From positions 1 to 64,000 of the forward strand of contig WQXY01000007.1 in NCBI GenBank assembly GCA_009781515.1: 64,000 nt of DNA. Reading direction: 5' to 3'. This DNA is from Oscillospiraceae bacterium. GTDB lineage: Bacteria; Bacillota; Clostridia; Oscillospirales; Oscillospiraceae. Positions 1-8,112 of this stretch are shown here, one piece after another. Below the pieces are notes generated by a model, which saw nothing but the letters and a program-made list of their open reading frames with translations, made no database searches and had not been told where the DNA came from. The position numbers were made by a program, and so were the translations under genes. Position 1 is the first letter of the stretch; each line of letters starts with the position of its first letter.

Positions 1-1
1 C

Positions 2-88
2 CTTGAAATAACCGGCGATGAAATGACGCTTGAATTGAATTTAGCATTATTGAAAATAAAGCACACAGTAAAGCGCGGGAAGAAATAA
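2..88 (+). CDS. C-terminal end of an unidentified protein (cut by window edge)
   Basis: An open frame enters from the left edge and ends at a TAA; 28 residues are visible, ending in a basic tail (HTVKRGKK). The piece alternates acidic and hydrophobic residues and is too short to assign to a family. It reads toward the zinc-ribbon genes, and a set of hairpins follows the stop directly, as expected for a gene end. The frame could be fortuitous, since only 28 codons can be seen. Confidence 0.45.
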   Translation, partial: LEITGDEMTLELNLALLKIKHTVKRGKK

Positions 89-90
89 TG

Positions 91-137
91 CCGGGGACAA
101 CCACCCCGGCACTTCGTGCCACCCCTCCAAAGAGGGG
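91..137. repeat. Three consecutive short hairpins (intergenic palindromic repeat)
   Basis: CCGGGG/CCCCGG, GGCAC-TTC-GTGCC and CCCCTC/GAGGGG follow one another with almost no spacing. The block starts two bases after a stop codon, so it may serve as a terminator. Its compact form resembles dispersed palindromic repeats seen between genes in Clostridia. No T-tract follows the last hairpin. Confidence 0.5.
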
Positions 138-264
138 AATTCTGCACCCTGTTGCCCTCGACCGACCGCTGTGGACACAAGGGACATGTTCTCTTGTGTT
201 TTCACATATTTGTGATAAAATGTAAAGAGTAAGAAATAAGCTGCGGCGAGAGGAGGACAACAAC

Positions 265-1992
265 ATGAAAAAATGCCCAAAATGTCAGGCGACATTAGAA
301 GATGCAAGCATGTTTTGTGTCAACTGCGGTTCGCAGCTTCCACAGCAGCCTCCCGCACAGCCTATGCCACCATCGCAACCCGTGCAATACCAACAGCCTC
401 TTCCGCATCAGCCGCAGTATGCGCAACCGCAGCCACAGCAATACCCGCAGTACCCATACCCACCACCGCAACACAAAAAATCAAAGGCTGGGTTAATTCT
501 TGGTATTCTTATTCCCGTTTGCCTTTTAATAGCAGCGGCACTTGTCGTTTTCCTTGTCGACCCGTTCGATTTGTTAGGTAGCAACAATGACCCAAATGGA
601 TCTGCGGGCATGGCAACCGCAGACCCGAATGTGCAAAACACACCAACCCCGACACCCCCGCAAGACACCCCAAACGGAGCAGGAAATGACGGATTATATG
701 ATTTTGTAAATACACTGCCGAGCATTATAGCTGAAATTATTGATAAATATGGATATCAAGATTTTATTTTGAATAGATTAACAGACGGAATTGTTGACGA
801 CAATGTCAGCGAGATAATAATCGCTATGAAAGCAGATGCTCTCTTTGAACCCGGCAGTGCAACACTTACCTCGACAGGTGTGGGAGTTATGAGGGTTTTT
901 GGTGAAGCATTAGCTGACATTGACAACAATATCACTATTGCAGGACACACCGATAATGTTCCAATTATAACTGCAGATTTTTCTTCTAACTACGATTTGT
1001 CTTATGCAAGAGCCTTAAGTGTCGAAAAAATCTTTTTTGAGCAGATTGACAGCCGAAGGATAACTGTAATTGCTCATGGCGAATATGAGCCGATTGCTGA
1101 TAATAATACAGCAGAAGGACGTGCAGAAAACCGCCGGATTGAATTAATAATTAGTGTATCCCAACCACCGCTTGACCAAAAAGTCGGTGGAACGGTCATT
1201 GCCGTCGGCAGTAATGAATATGGTCAGCGCAATGTTTCCGAGTGGGCTGATATTATCGCAGTGTCTGCCGGATATACGCATACTGTGGGACTAAAGTCAG
1301 ACGGAACTGTAGTTGCCGTTGAAGCAAATGGTCAAGGTCAATGCGATGTTTTAGGGTGGCGGGATATAATAGAAGTTTCTGCAAGAGGAAATCACACCGT
1401 CGGCTTGAAATCGGACGGCACAGTTGTGGCAACCGGGCAAAATAATCACGGACAATGTGATGTTTCCGAGTGGCGGGATATTGTTGCAATTGCAGCGGGC
1501 TTGCAGCATACAGTAGGACTAAAACCTGACGGAACGGTCATAGCGATTGGCTGGAATTACATAGGACAATGCAATGTTTCAGAGTGGAGCGACATTGTTG
1601 CAATTGCTGCCGATGCTACTTTTACTGCAGGATTAAAATCCGACGGGACAGTTGTTTTAACAGGGAGCTTCCCATATCCGGAGCAGGTCGAATTGTGGCG
1701 AGATATTGTGGCGATTGATGCCGGGGTGTTGCAGCTTGCAGGTCTGAAATCCGACGGTACAGTTGTTGTGACGCAATGTCCAAATACCAATGAAATTGAT
1801 GTTTCCGAGTGGCGAAATATTATCGCGGTTTCCTGCGGGGGCAGGCAGATTGTTGGACTAAAATCTGACGGTACAGTTATTGCGTCCGGATTTGACGAAC
1901 ATGGTCAGTTAAATGTTACTGATTGGCGAAATATCATAGCAATATCAATGGGTTCGTCCCACACCGTCGCGATTGTCATCCCCAACTCGTAG
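265..1992 (+). CDS. Zinc-ribbon membrane protein with OmpA-like domain and RCC1-like repeats
   Basis: 575 residues; AGGAGG lies 8 bases before the ATG. In order: a CxxC...CxxC zinc ribbon (residues 4-25); a Pro/Gln/Tyr-rich linker (~27-72); one transmembrane helix (~75-97); a Thr/Pro-rich stretch; an OmpA/MotB-like domain (~193-298) with the AGHTDNVP and NRRIEL motifs that bind peptidoglycan in this family; and seven RCC1-like repeats of ~38 residues (~307-570), each with a 'GLKSDGTV' turn. This implies a cytoplasmic zinc ribbon, one membrane pass, and wall-facing OmpA and propeller-like domains. It is first of three tandem relatives. Function is unknown. OmpA-type domains in Gram-positive bacteria are usually MotB-like, but a stator role is unlikely because the helix lacks the MotB proton-binding Asp context. 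Confidence 0.85.
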   Translation: MKKCPKCQATLEDASMFCVNCGSQLPQQPPAQPMPPSQPVQYQQPLPHQPQYAQPQPQQYPQYPYPPPQHKKSKAGLILGILIPVCLLIAAALVVFLVDPFDLLGSNNDPNGSAGMATADPNVQNTPTPTPPQDTPNGAGNDGLYDFVNTLPSIIAEIIDKYGYQDFILNRLTDGIVDDNVSEIIIAMKADALFEPGSATLTSTGVGVMRVFGEALADIDNNITIAGHTDNVPIITADFSSNYDLSYARALSVEKIFFEQIDSRRITVIAHGEYEPIADNNTAEGRAENRRIELIISVSQPPLDQKVGGTVIAVGSNEYGQRNVSEWADIIAVSAGYTHTVGLKSDGTVVAVEANGQGQCDVLGWRDIIEVSARGNHTVGLKSDGTVVATGQNNHGQCDVSEWRDIVAIAAGLQHTVGLKPDGTVIAIGWNYIGQCNVSEWSDIVAIAADATFTAGLKSDGTVVLTGSFPYPEQVELWRDIVAIDAGVLQLAGLKSDGTVVVTQCPNTNEIDVSEWRNIIAVSCGGRQIVGLKSDGTVIASGFDEHGQLNVTDWRNIIAISMGSSHTVAIVIPNS

Positions 1993-2018
1993 CAACAAAT
2001 GCCGATGAGGACAACAAC

Positions 2019-2942
2019 ATGAAAATATGCCCGAAGTGTCTGGCAATATTGGAAAATACCGCCGAATTTTGTGCCGATTGCGGAGCACAGCTTCCGCCGC
2101 AGCCCCCGCAACCGGAGCCGTATTACCCGCACCAATCGCAGCGTTCACAGCCGGAGCAGCAACATATCCTGCCATATCAATATCAGCAACAAAATGCTAT
2201 AGCAAAATCAAAGGCAGGGCTAATACTCAGTGTTCTTATTCCTTTTGTACTAATAGCTGCCGCAACTGCAGTGCTGATTTTTATAGACCCGTTAAATAAC
2301 GAAAATGACCCCGACGGCATTGACATCGCAGCAACCGCAGACCCGAATGTGCAAAAAGCACCGACACAGGGTGATATATCGGTCACACAAGAATTTGCAT
2401 ACAGAGTTGGACTTGAGGAAGCACATGTAAGATATTTCTCCGCCTTAGAACAAGCAATAGATACGATTAAAAAAGAGCTTGGATATAAGAAATTTGATGA
2501 AATAGTGATGACAAGCAGTTTTTTTGGCACAAGTTCCGTATTAGAAACAACACTTCATTTGCAAACGGATGACCTCTTTGAAACGGAAAGTGCAACGCTT
2601 ACCCCGACAGGCGAGAAAGTTATGAGATATTTAAGTGCCGCGTTGGGTGATGTGGTCAGCAATATTCAAATTGCAGGACATACCGATAATGTGCCGATAC
2701 AGACTGCTGAGTTTTCGTCAAACTATGACTTATCTTATGCCCGAGTGTTAAATGTGGCAGATATATTTTATGAACATATGGACAGCCGAAACATAACTGT
2801 AAGTGCTTATGGCGAAAATGAACCGAAAACTATCAACAGCACCGAGGAGGGTCGCTCTGAAAACCGTAGGATAGAGTTAAGAATACAAGTAATTTACACA
2901 CAAGCATTAATAACGTCGCCTTATCAAATAATCGGAGGATAA
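2019..2942 (+). CDS. Zinc-ribbon membrane protein with C-terminal OmpA-like domain
   Basis: 307 residues from the ATG at 2019. The ORF track opens 96 bases earlier, inside the previous gene, but the zinc ribbon (MKICPKC...CADCG) and a GATGAGGA ribosome binding site fix this start. Layout: zinc ribbon 3-24; Pro/Gln-rich linker; transmembrane helix ~64-86; spacer; OmpA-like domain ~185-290 with AGHTDNVP and NRRIEL. It is closely related to the OmpA part of the preceding gene but lacks the RCC1-like repeats, so one probably arose from the other by domain gain or loss. It is separated from its neighbours by 26 and 4 bases, consistent with one operon. Probably a wall-anchored membrane protein; biological role unknown. 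Confidence 0.85.
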   Translation: MKICPKCLAILENTAEFCADCGAQLPPQPPQPEPYYPHQSQRSQPEQQHILPYQYQQQNAIAKSKAGLILSVLIPFVLIAAATAVLIFIDPLNNENDPDGIDIAATADPNVQKAPTQGDISVTQEFAYRVGLEEAHVRYFSALEQAIDTIKKELGYKKFDEIVMTSSFFGTSSVLETTLHLQTDDLFETESATLTPTGEKVMRYLSAALGDVVSNIQIAGHTDNVPIQTAEFSSNYDLSYARVLNVADIFYEHMDSRNITVSAYGENEPKTINSTEEGRSENRRIELRIQVIYTQALITSPYQIIGG

Positions 2943-2946
2943 AATA

Positions 2947-4011
2947 ATGAAACTATGTCCAAACTGTCAAACATCGGTAGATGATAATTACATGTTCTGC
3001 ATCGAATGTGGAGCACAGTTCCCCGTACCACAAGCGGAGCCGCCACCGCAAGCTGAAGCAGCACCGCCCGAGCCGCAATACGCTCCACCGCCACCGCCCG
3101 AACAGCCGCAATATGCCCCGCCACTGCCACAGGAAAATCTGCAATACCAACAACCACAACCGCAATATCCCGAGCAGCCACAATATGCGCAACCGCAGCC
3201 GCAGCAATACCCGCAGTACCCATACCCTCCGCCACCGCCGCCCCGCAAAAAGTCAAAGGTTGGCTTAATCCTCGGTATTGTTATTCCCGTTGTCTTGTTA
3301 GCTGCCGCAGCTGCAGTTGTATTCTTTGTAGACCCGTTTGATTGGTTAAATAACGACAATGACCCCAACGCTCATGTCGGCATACCAACCACAGACCCGA
3401 ATATACAAAATACACCAACGCCAACGTCGACACCAACACCTACACTACCGCCCGACACACCGCCGCCAACCACCGCCATAATAGATGACGGCATTAAGGT
3501 CAACTGGGAACTGCTTCAAATGATAGGCAAAACAAATGCGGACTTGATAGCCGTCAACGGCGGTCGTGCTCCCTCTTATGTAGCCGACGGCGGAGCGTGG
3601 GTAGACTATACGGAAAGCGGAGCAATCTTCCCCGTCCATTTTTACTTTGACATGGACCATGATACATTTATAGATATTATTTATGACAATAGGAGCGGGT
3701 TGGATTGGAACACAAATATATGGCCGTCCAATGCCACTGTTTTTGCAGTGCTCCTTTGGAGAGAACAAGCCTTTACGGCATTTGAACATGACAAACCAAT
3801 CACTTATGATGCTCTTTGTGAAGTCTTCGAAGTAGACCCGGGATTAGAATTTTTTCCCGAGCACGATCAAGGTCCGGACTCATATGGTGCAGACGTTTGG
3901 ACAAGTTGGTTCGTATTTGACCGCTACATGATGTACACAGCTTTTGAAAGCAAAAATAATGAGATGGTTCTTTTGGAAGCATGGATAGCCGAGGATCAAG
4001 GCTGGTGGTAA
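2947..4011 (+). CDS. Zinc-ribbon, Pro/Gln-rich single-pass membrane protein with unknown C-terminal domain
   Basis: 354 residues; CGGAGG lies upstream of the ATG and the gene starts 4 bases after the previous stop. Zinc ribbon CPNC...CIEC (4-23), a long Pro/Gln/Tyr linker (~27-100), transmembrane helix (~102-125), a Thr/Pro-rich stalk, then a Trp-rich globular region (~165-354) that I do not recognise. The N-terminal half is nearly interchangeable with the two upstream proteins while the C-terminal domain differs, so the set looks like one membrane scaffold carrying different external modules. The last 16 bases overlap the convergent XRE gene. Confidence 0.8.
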   Translation: MKLCPNCQTSVDDNYMFCIECGAQFPVPQAEPPPQAEAAPPEPQYAPPPPPEQPQYAPPLPQENLQYQQPQPQYPEQPQYAQPQPQQYPQYPYPPPPPPRKKSKVGLILGIVIPVVLLAAAAAVVFFVDPFDWLNNDNDPNAHVGIPTTDPNIQNTPTPTSTPTPTLPPDTPPPTTAIIDDGIKVNWELLQMIGKTNADLIAVNGGRAPSYVADGGAWVDYTESGAIFPVHFYFDMDHDTFIDIIYDNRSGLDWNTNIWPSNATVFAVLLWREQAFTAFEHDKPITYDALCEVFEVDPGLEFFPEHDQGPDSYGADVWTSWFVFDRYMMYTAFESKNNEMVLLEAWIAEDQGWW

Positions 4012-4781
4012 AAAACTCCCCGCATATGCTCTGCCATAACCATAATTTCATCATATAAAGCATTATAAAGCTCTAACCAAGTGTCATAAACTATCTCAGA
4101 CACACCGTGCCCGCGCTCTAACGGCTGAAAATACTCATCAACGGGCAAGCGGAATAATCTGGTGGAGACACCGGTTTTTCGTAGTTCCAACTCGTAAACA
4201 TGTTCCACCCCGCCCAATGTAAGTTTGGGGGTTATAAAGAGCCTGATTGAATATTCTTCAAGCGAAGGATACCTGTACATAACCACCCCCGCACCAACAT
4301 CACCGTTGAAAACCAAATACGGCGGTTGATTTACTTGAATTAAATAATCGCTGTCCGGGGCAGCAAAAAATGCACCTGTCCAGCCGTTTTCATTAACAAA
4401 CCCGTCCGGTGCTTTAGGAGTGTCTAAAAACGGCGAAAATGCGTGGTGCATATAATAAAACCAGATCGCATTATATATTCCAAAAGCCAAAACAATTAAA
4501 GCAGCTACCCCAACGGCTGCTTTTTTTGCACTTTTTGTTTTCCACCACTTTTCCGAAGCAGAGGAACTATCTATTTGCTTTTCTGATATCAGCTGATCAA
4601 TGCTGACCCCAAGTGCGCAGGCAAGTGACGGGAGTTGTCTTATATCAGGTAAACCACCGCCGCTTTCCCATTTTGAAACAGCCTTGTTTGTTACAGATAA
4701 AATATCTGCAAGCTGCTGCTGTGTCAGCCCCTGCGACTTTCTCAGCGCTGCTATTTTATTTCCGATAATTAATGTATCCAT
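3996..4781 (-). CDS. XRE-family HTH transcriptional regulator with a membrane helix
   Basis: 261 residues. An N-terminal helix-turn-helix of the Cro/CI type (~7-62, with LTQQQLADILSVTNKAVSKWE) is followed by a short basic linker, one transmembrane helix (~85-108) and an external domain of ~150 residues with no recognised fold. The layout suggests a one-component sensor that binds DNA from the membrane. It overlaps the end of the third zinc-ribbon gene by 16 bases and follows a paralogue 12 bases upstream, so the two are likely co-transcribed. Regulation of the adjacent zinc-ribbon genes is a reasonable inference but is not shown. Confidence 0.8.
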   Translation of the reverse strand: MDTLIIGNKIAALRKSQGLTQQQLADILSVTNKAVSKWESGGGLPDIRQLPSLACALGVSIDQLISEKQIDSSSASEKWWKTKSAKKAAVGVAALIVLAFGIYNAIWFYYMHHAFSPFLDTPKAPDGFVNENGWTGAFFAAPDSDYLIQVNQPPYLVFNGDVGAGVVMYRYPSLEEYSIRLFITPKLTLGGVEHVYELELRKTGVSTRLFRLPVDEYFQPLERGHGVSEIVYDTWLELYNALYDEIMVMAEHMRGVFYHQP

Positions 4782-4793
4782 TCTAATAACCCT

Positions 4794-5627
4794 CTATCGG
4801 ATTTTGGCGGGCAAAAAAGCATCCTCGCCAAAAAATTCCTTCATATCCGCAAAAAACTTCATAATTGTATCGTAATATCTCTCGTGTTGCTCCAACCATA
4901 TATTGTAGAATTCGTCGGAGTCACCCGGAGACTTTCCGAGAGGTTCTCCATTCATATCAACGGCGCTGTAGCGCCGCATAGGCGCCGAACCCCAAAATTC
5001 AACATGAACTTCGTTAAAATCTGTAATACCTAAGGCATAGGTCCAATTGCCTCCTCTTCGCATAAATATTGTCAAGCTAAGTGAATGGTCGATATCATCG
5101 TTAGGGTGCGGATGCGTAGTGATGTTAATGTTGCCGCCAAAGTCTAATCTTCGAGGCATATTAATTGTGTAAACCTTCCTGCTTTCACTGTAATCCATAT
5201 ATTCGTATACAATCAGTCTGTTGCTGTGCATTACACTCCGGTCAGGTATCGCCTGCAGATTTTTGTTATTTAAGAATGGGTCAAAAGTATCTGATATATA
5301 TCTGTCCCATAGGACATTTGCAATCACAAGCACAATCAATAAGACAGAGAGCAAAATAAGCGCTGCTGCCATTACTCTCCGCTTATTAAAAACAGGAGTG
5401 CGGCTTCCTTGCTTTTCTTTGTGAGTTTCCGCCATTATGTCATCAACAGATACGCTCAAAGCGGATGCAAGCGCAGGGAGTATTGCAGTGTCCGGCAATC
5501 CGCCGCCACTTTCCCATTTAGACACTGTTTTGTTTGAAACAAACAGCTTATCGGCAAGTTCCTGCTGAGTTAAACCAAGTAATTTCCTCTGCTTGATTAT
5601 TTTCTCTCCGACTATCCGGGCGTCCAT
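4794..5627 (-). CDS. XRE-family HTH regulator with membrane helix, paralogue of the next gene
   Basis: 277 residues from the ATG at 5627. The track uses a GTG 9 bases earlier, but AGGTG sits six bases before this ATG and the paralogue starts at the equivalent residue (MDTLIIG / MDARIVG). HTH ~7-60, transmembrane helix ~85-108, then an external domain rich in aromatic and charged residues. The HTH core SKWESGGGLPD is identical to that of the downstream paralogue, while the external domains are diverged. This suggests duplication followed by change of the sensed signal. Confidence 0.8.
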   Translation of the reverse strand: MDARIVGEKIIKQRKLLGLTQQELADKLFVSNKTVSKWESGGGLPDTAILPALASALSVSVDDIMAETHKEKQGSRTPVFNKRRVMAAALILLSVLLIVLVIANVLWDRYISDTFDPFLNNKNLQAIPDRSVMHSNRLIVYEYMDYSESRKVYTINMPRRLDFGGNINITTHPHPNDDIDHSLSLTIFMRRGGNWTYALGITDFNEVHVEFWGSAPMRRYSAVDMNGEPLGKSPGDSDEFYNIWLEQHERYYDTIMKFFADMKEFFGEDAFLPAKIR

Positions 5628-5701
5628 ATTTTGCACCTGCCTCTCTAAGCAGATGATAACCCGCGCCCTATAAAAAGTAAACCTATAATCGGATTTAAGG
5701 G

Positions 5702-5718
5702 CTCTACGTTCCGTAGAG
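5702..5718 (-). terminator. Hairpin after the putative anti-sigma gene
   Basis: CTCTACG/CGTAGAG forms a 7-bp stem with a 3-base loop, 6 bases after the stop on the minus strand. The sequence that follows is only weakly T-rich, so it is a weak or hairpin-only terminator. Confidence 0.45.
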
Positions 5719-5723
5719 ATGCC

Positions 5724-7025
5724 CTAATACTTCTCAAAAAACTCCGTAAGCCGACGTGCGATATCGGTTATTTGCTCTATTGTATAGTTTTCAACACCCT
5801 CATACCAACTGAACGTCGTGCTATTATTATACGGCGAAATAGTGCCGTCAGCATTAACCTTTGCCACTGAATTCAGAGTCCATATATAAGGAATTTTATC
5901 AAGAAGATTAAATATAACTATGTACCGATTGCCCGGCTCGAACAGCCATGTTGTGTACGCCTGTGCTTCAATAACGCTGCCGTTTTCCCACTGCCATAAA
6001 TAATCATAATTGCGCTCTTCGTAGTATTCATTATTTTGAGCGTAAAATTCCAAAAGCTTATCCACCTGTGCTTTATCCGGTCTTACTAAAATGTTTTCTA
6101 TCGCAGCAACGACATCCTTCCCGTTTGTTTCGGGTAAAATAGTAACATCAAGTACTGTGTTCCAAATTTCTGATACAAAGGCTGCAAAACGGGAAGTAGC
6201 AAGCTCAAAATCTTCATCTTCAGTTATGTTGACAAGTGCATAAGCAAGCTGACTTGCAGGCTTGCCGTCATATTTATTAAATCCCGAAAGCCATGTATGT
6301 GAAAAAATTAACCCCTCATCATCAACCTCAAAGAGAACATCTGAGTCAGTTGTATACCAGCTGCTTCCTTGCTTCCAAAGTGGCAATATATAAACACCGC
6401 CCTCTCGCAGAAACATAATAGACCCGCTGCACCCGCACTTGATTATGCTTTCCCACTCTTTCCCACTTATATTATCAACAACGCCGACCAGTTTGCCTTG
6501 GTCAATCGATAAACTTTCGGGTATCGCTCTGTCGCTTCGTATGACCGAAAGAACTTTTAGGGTTGATGTTTGCATATCATAAATATCGGTATAATACTGT
6601 GATTTTTGTTTATTTGTCCACTCTTCGATAGCTGTAACCTGAACAAAAGCAAATGCGTGAGGTTCAAACTCTCTGTCAAAAAAATCGATGAGTGTTCTTG
6701 GCATCCAACGCCTCGAGTCTTTCAATACATTCGGAAAATTAATTTCTTCATGCTCGCTCACGCACGGCTCTGCTATAGGCAGTCCGGTAAATTCGGGGAT
6801 ATAATCGGAGCCCAAATCTATATCACCGCCGGACAAGCTGCTCCAAGTCATAAGTCCAAAAATACAGAGGAAACAAGCTGCTGCCCCGCAAACGCTCGAG
6901 ATAACAGCCCTTTTTATTTTTCGCCTTGTGCGAAGATGTTCTTTAGCATTAATTGCCTCGTCAATTAAGTTATCATCAATCCCGTTGATATTTTGTTCTA
7001 TTATTAAATCTATTGTAGTGCTCAT
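5724..7025 (-). CDS. Single-pass membrane protein, putative anti-sigma partner of the ECF sigma factor
   Basis: 433 residues. A ~37-residue basic cytoplasmic N-terminus is followed by one transmembrane helix (~40-60) and a long external domain (~370 residues) without recognised motifs. The start overlaps the stop of the ECF sigma gene as ATGA, the usual sigma/anti-sigma arrangement, which is the main basis for the call. The zinc-binding HxxxCxxC anti-sigma motif is absent, so it would be a non-ZAS type. A membrane protein merely controlled by the sigma factor is the alternative. Confidence 0.65.
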   Translation of the reverse strand: MSTTIDLIIEQNINGIDDNLIDEAINAKEHLRTRRKIKRAVISSVCGAAACFLCIFGLMTWSSLSGGDIDLGSDYIPEFTGLPIAEPCVSEHEEINFPNVLKDSRRWMPRTLIDFFDREFEPHAFAFVQVTAIEEWTNKQKSQYYTDIYDMQTSTLKVLSVIRSDRAIPESLSIDQGKLVGVVDNISGKEWESIIKCGCSGSIMFLREGGVYILPLWKQGSSWYTTDSDVLFEVDDEGLIFSHTWLSGFNKYDGKPASQLAYALVNITEDEDFELATSRFAAFVSEIWNTVLDVTILPETNGKDVVAAIENILVRPDKAQVDKLLEFYAQNNEYYEERNYDYLWQWENGSVIEAQAYTTWLFEPGNRYIVIFNLLDKIPYIWTLNSVAKVNADGTISPYNNSTTFSWYEGVENYTIEQITDIARRLTEFFEKY

Positions 7026-7603
7026 AGTTCTATTCCTCTCTTAATCAGGTAATCCTTTAACTTGTTTCTCGTTCTGTGCAAGGATACCTTCACTTTGCTT
7101 TCTGTGAAACTAAACATCTGCGAAATTTGTGCGACCCCGTCGCCGAGAACATATTTTCTGAGAAAAATGTTTCTGTCATTAAAGCTTAAGCTTCTCAGAA
7201 AGCTGTTAATATGTGTTATTGTTTCTTTGTTTTGGAGAGCCGCTTCCACGCCGACATCAGACAAAATAAAGTCCTCTACCTCGCTTAAAGGTATGTTCAT
7301 ATCGACGCTTCTTTTTGATGATGTGTTATAACGAAACTTTTTCAGTGAAATGTTTCGCGCGATTTTACAGATATACGAAGATAGCTTCTGAGGTTTTTCC
7401 GGAGGAACATTGTTCCATACAGCAAGATAAGTATCATTAATACATTCCTCAATATCCTCGTCACAAGACAATATGTTGCCTGCGACATGTCTGCAAAGAC
7501 TGCCGTATTTTTCCTTGAGCTTTATTAACGCATCATCGGAGCGTGACCATAATAAATCTATAATGTCACTATCGTTATTGCCTTTAACCGCTCTCACCAC
7601 CAT
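7022..7603 (-). CDS. ECF-type RNA polymerase sigma factor
   Basis: 193 residues. Sigma-70 region 2 (~13-85, including DIEECINDTYLAVWNN) and region 4 (~130-185, with an FTESKVKVSLHRTRNKL recognition helix) are present, while regions 1 and 3 are absent, as in ECF sigma factors. It would redirect RNA polymerase to a small regulon in response to an envelope signal. It is followed by an overlapping membrane protein that may hold it inactive. A GTAACC-type element upstream suggests autoregulation. No strong ribosome binding site precedes the ATG at 7603, so a slightly later GTG start is possible. Confidence 0.88.
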   Translation of the reverse strand: MVVRAVKGNNDSDIIDLLWSRSDDALIKLKEKYGSLCRHVAGNILSCDEDIEECINDTYLAVWNNVPPEKPQKLSSYICKIARNISLKKFRYNTSSKRSVDMNIPLSEVEDFILSDVGVEAALQNKETITHINSFLRSLSFNDRNIFLRKYVLGDGVAQISQMFSFTESKVKVSLHRTRNKLKDYLIKRGIEL

Positions 7604-7624
7604 TTCGAAGCTTCTGTATATTAA

Positions 7625-7650
7625 GTACCGTAAAAAACAAAAAGGTTACA
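7625..7650 (-). promoter_or_regulatory. Possible ECF-type promoter upstream of the sigma gene
   Basis: On the minus strand, TGTAACC followed by a T-rich spacer and CGGTA lies ~22-47 bases before the sigma start. GTAAC/GAAAC-type -35 boxes with a T-rich spacer are typical of ECF promoters. The spacer here is one or two bases short of the usual 16, so this is tentative. Confidence 0.35.
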
Positions 7651-7667
7651 ACTTAATTGTAACACAA

Positions 7668-7687
7668 AAGGAGCCCGCGGGCTCCTT
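7668..7687 (-). terminator. Rho-independent terminator of the YjbQ gene
   Basis: AAGGAGCCC/GGGCTCCTT is a near-perfect palindrome that overlaps the YjbQ stop codon. On the minus strand it is followed by TTTTGTGTT. Confidence 0.7.
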
Positions 7688-8075
7688 ACATCACTTTTAC
7701 GTAAAACTTCCTGTTTCGCGGGGGGTCAAACTCGCAAAAGTAAATACCCTGCCACGTTCCGAGCAGCGGCTTGCCATTTTCAATGATAATAGTCTCGCTA
7801 AAACCAACAGCCGACGCCTTTAGATGTGCCGCAGAGTTGCCCTCGTCATGCCGAAACTCCGGACGGTCAGGAAATGCCTTGCTTAAGCCAAGCAGCAAAT
7901 CATGTACAACATCGGGGTCGGCGTTTTCGTTTATCGTAATGCCCGCCGTTGTGTGAGCACAAAAAACCACGGCAACACCTGATGTTACGCCGCTTTTAGA
8001 AATGGCGTCTTTTACCTGCGCAGTTATGTTGTAAAAATCCTCGCGCTGTGCCGAGAGCGGATATTCAAAAAGCAT
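7686..8075 (-). CDS. yjbQ: YjbQ/UPF0047 family protein (secondary thiamine-phosphate synthase type)
   Basis: 129 residues, full length for the family. The FCAHTTAGITINE motif and the later RHDEGNSAAHLKAS segment hold the conserved His residues of the UPF0047 fold, and the C-terminus GTWQGIYFCEFD is typical. E. coli YjbQ has weak thiamine-phosphate synthase activity in vitro; the physiological role is unsettled. The gene stands alone, between a terminator at its 3' end and the cNMP-domain gene 37 bases upstream on the same strand. Confidence 0.9.
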   Translation of the reverse strand: MLFEYPLSAQREDFYNITAQVKDAISKSGVTSGVAVVFCAHTTAGITINENADPDVVHDLLLGLSKAFPDRPEFRHDEGNSAAHLKASAVGFSETIIIENGKPLLGTWQGIYFCEFDPPRNRKFYVKVM

Positions 8076-8112
8076 GATTTTGTTTTTCCTTTTCTAACGC
8101 AAAAGCGCTGTT

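Noticed and set aside
47-307. 86-aa ORF on the minus strand at the left edge
   Set aside because: It runs through the hairpin block and the start of the zinc-ribbon gene, has no ribosome binding site and a low-quality composition; treated as a shadow.
265-4011. MotB-like flagellar stator genes because of OmpA domains
   Set aside because: No MotA partner and no MotB-type Asp in the helix; zinc ribbons and RCC1-like repeats do not fit stators.
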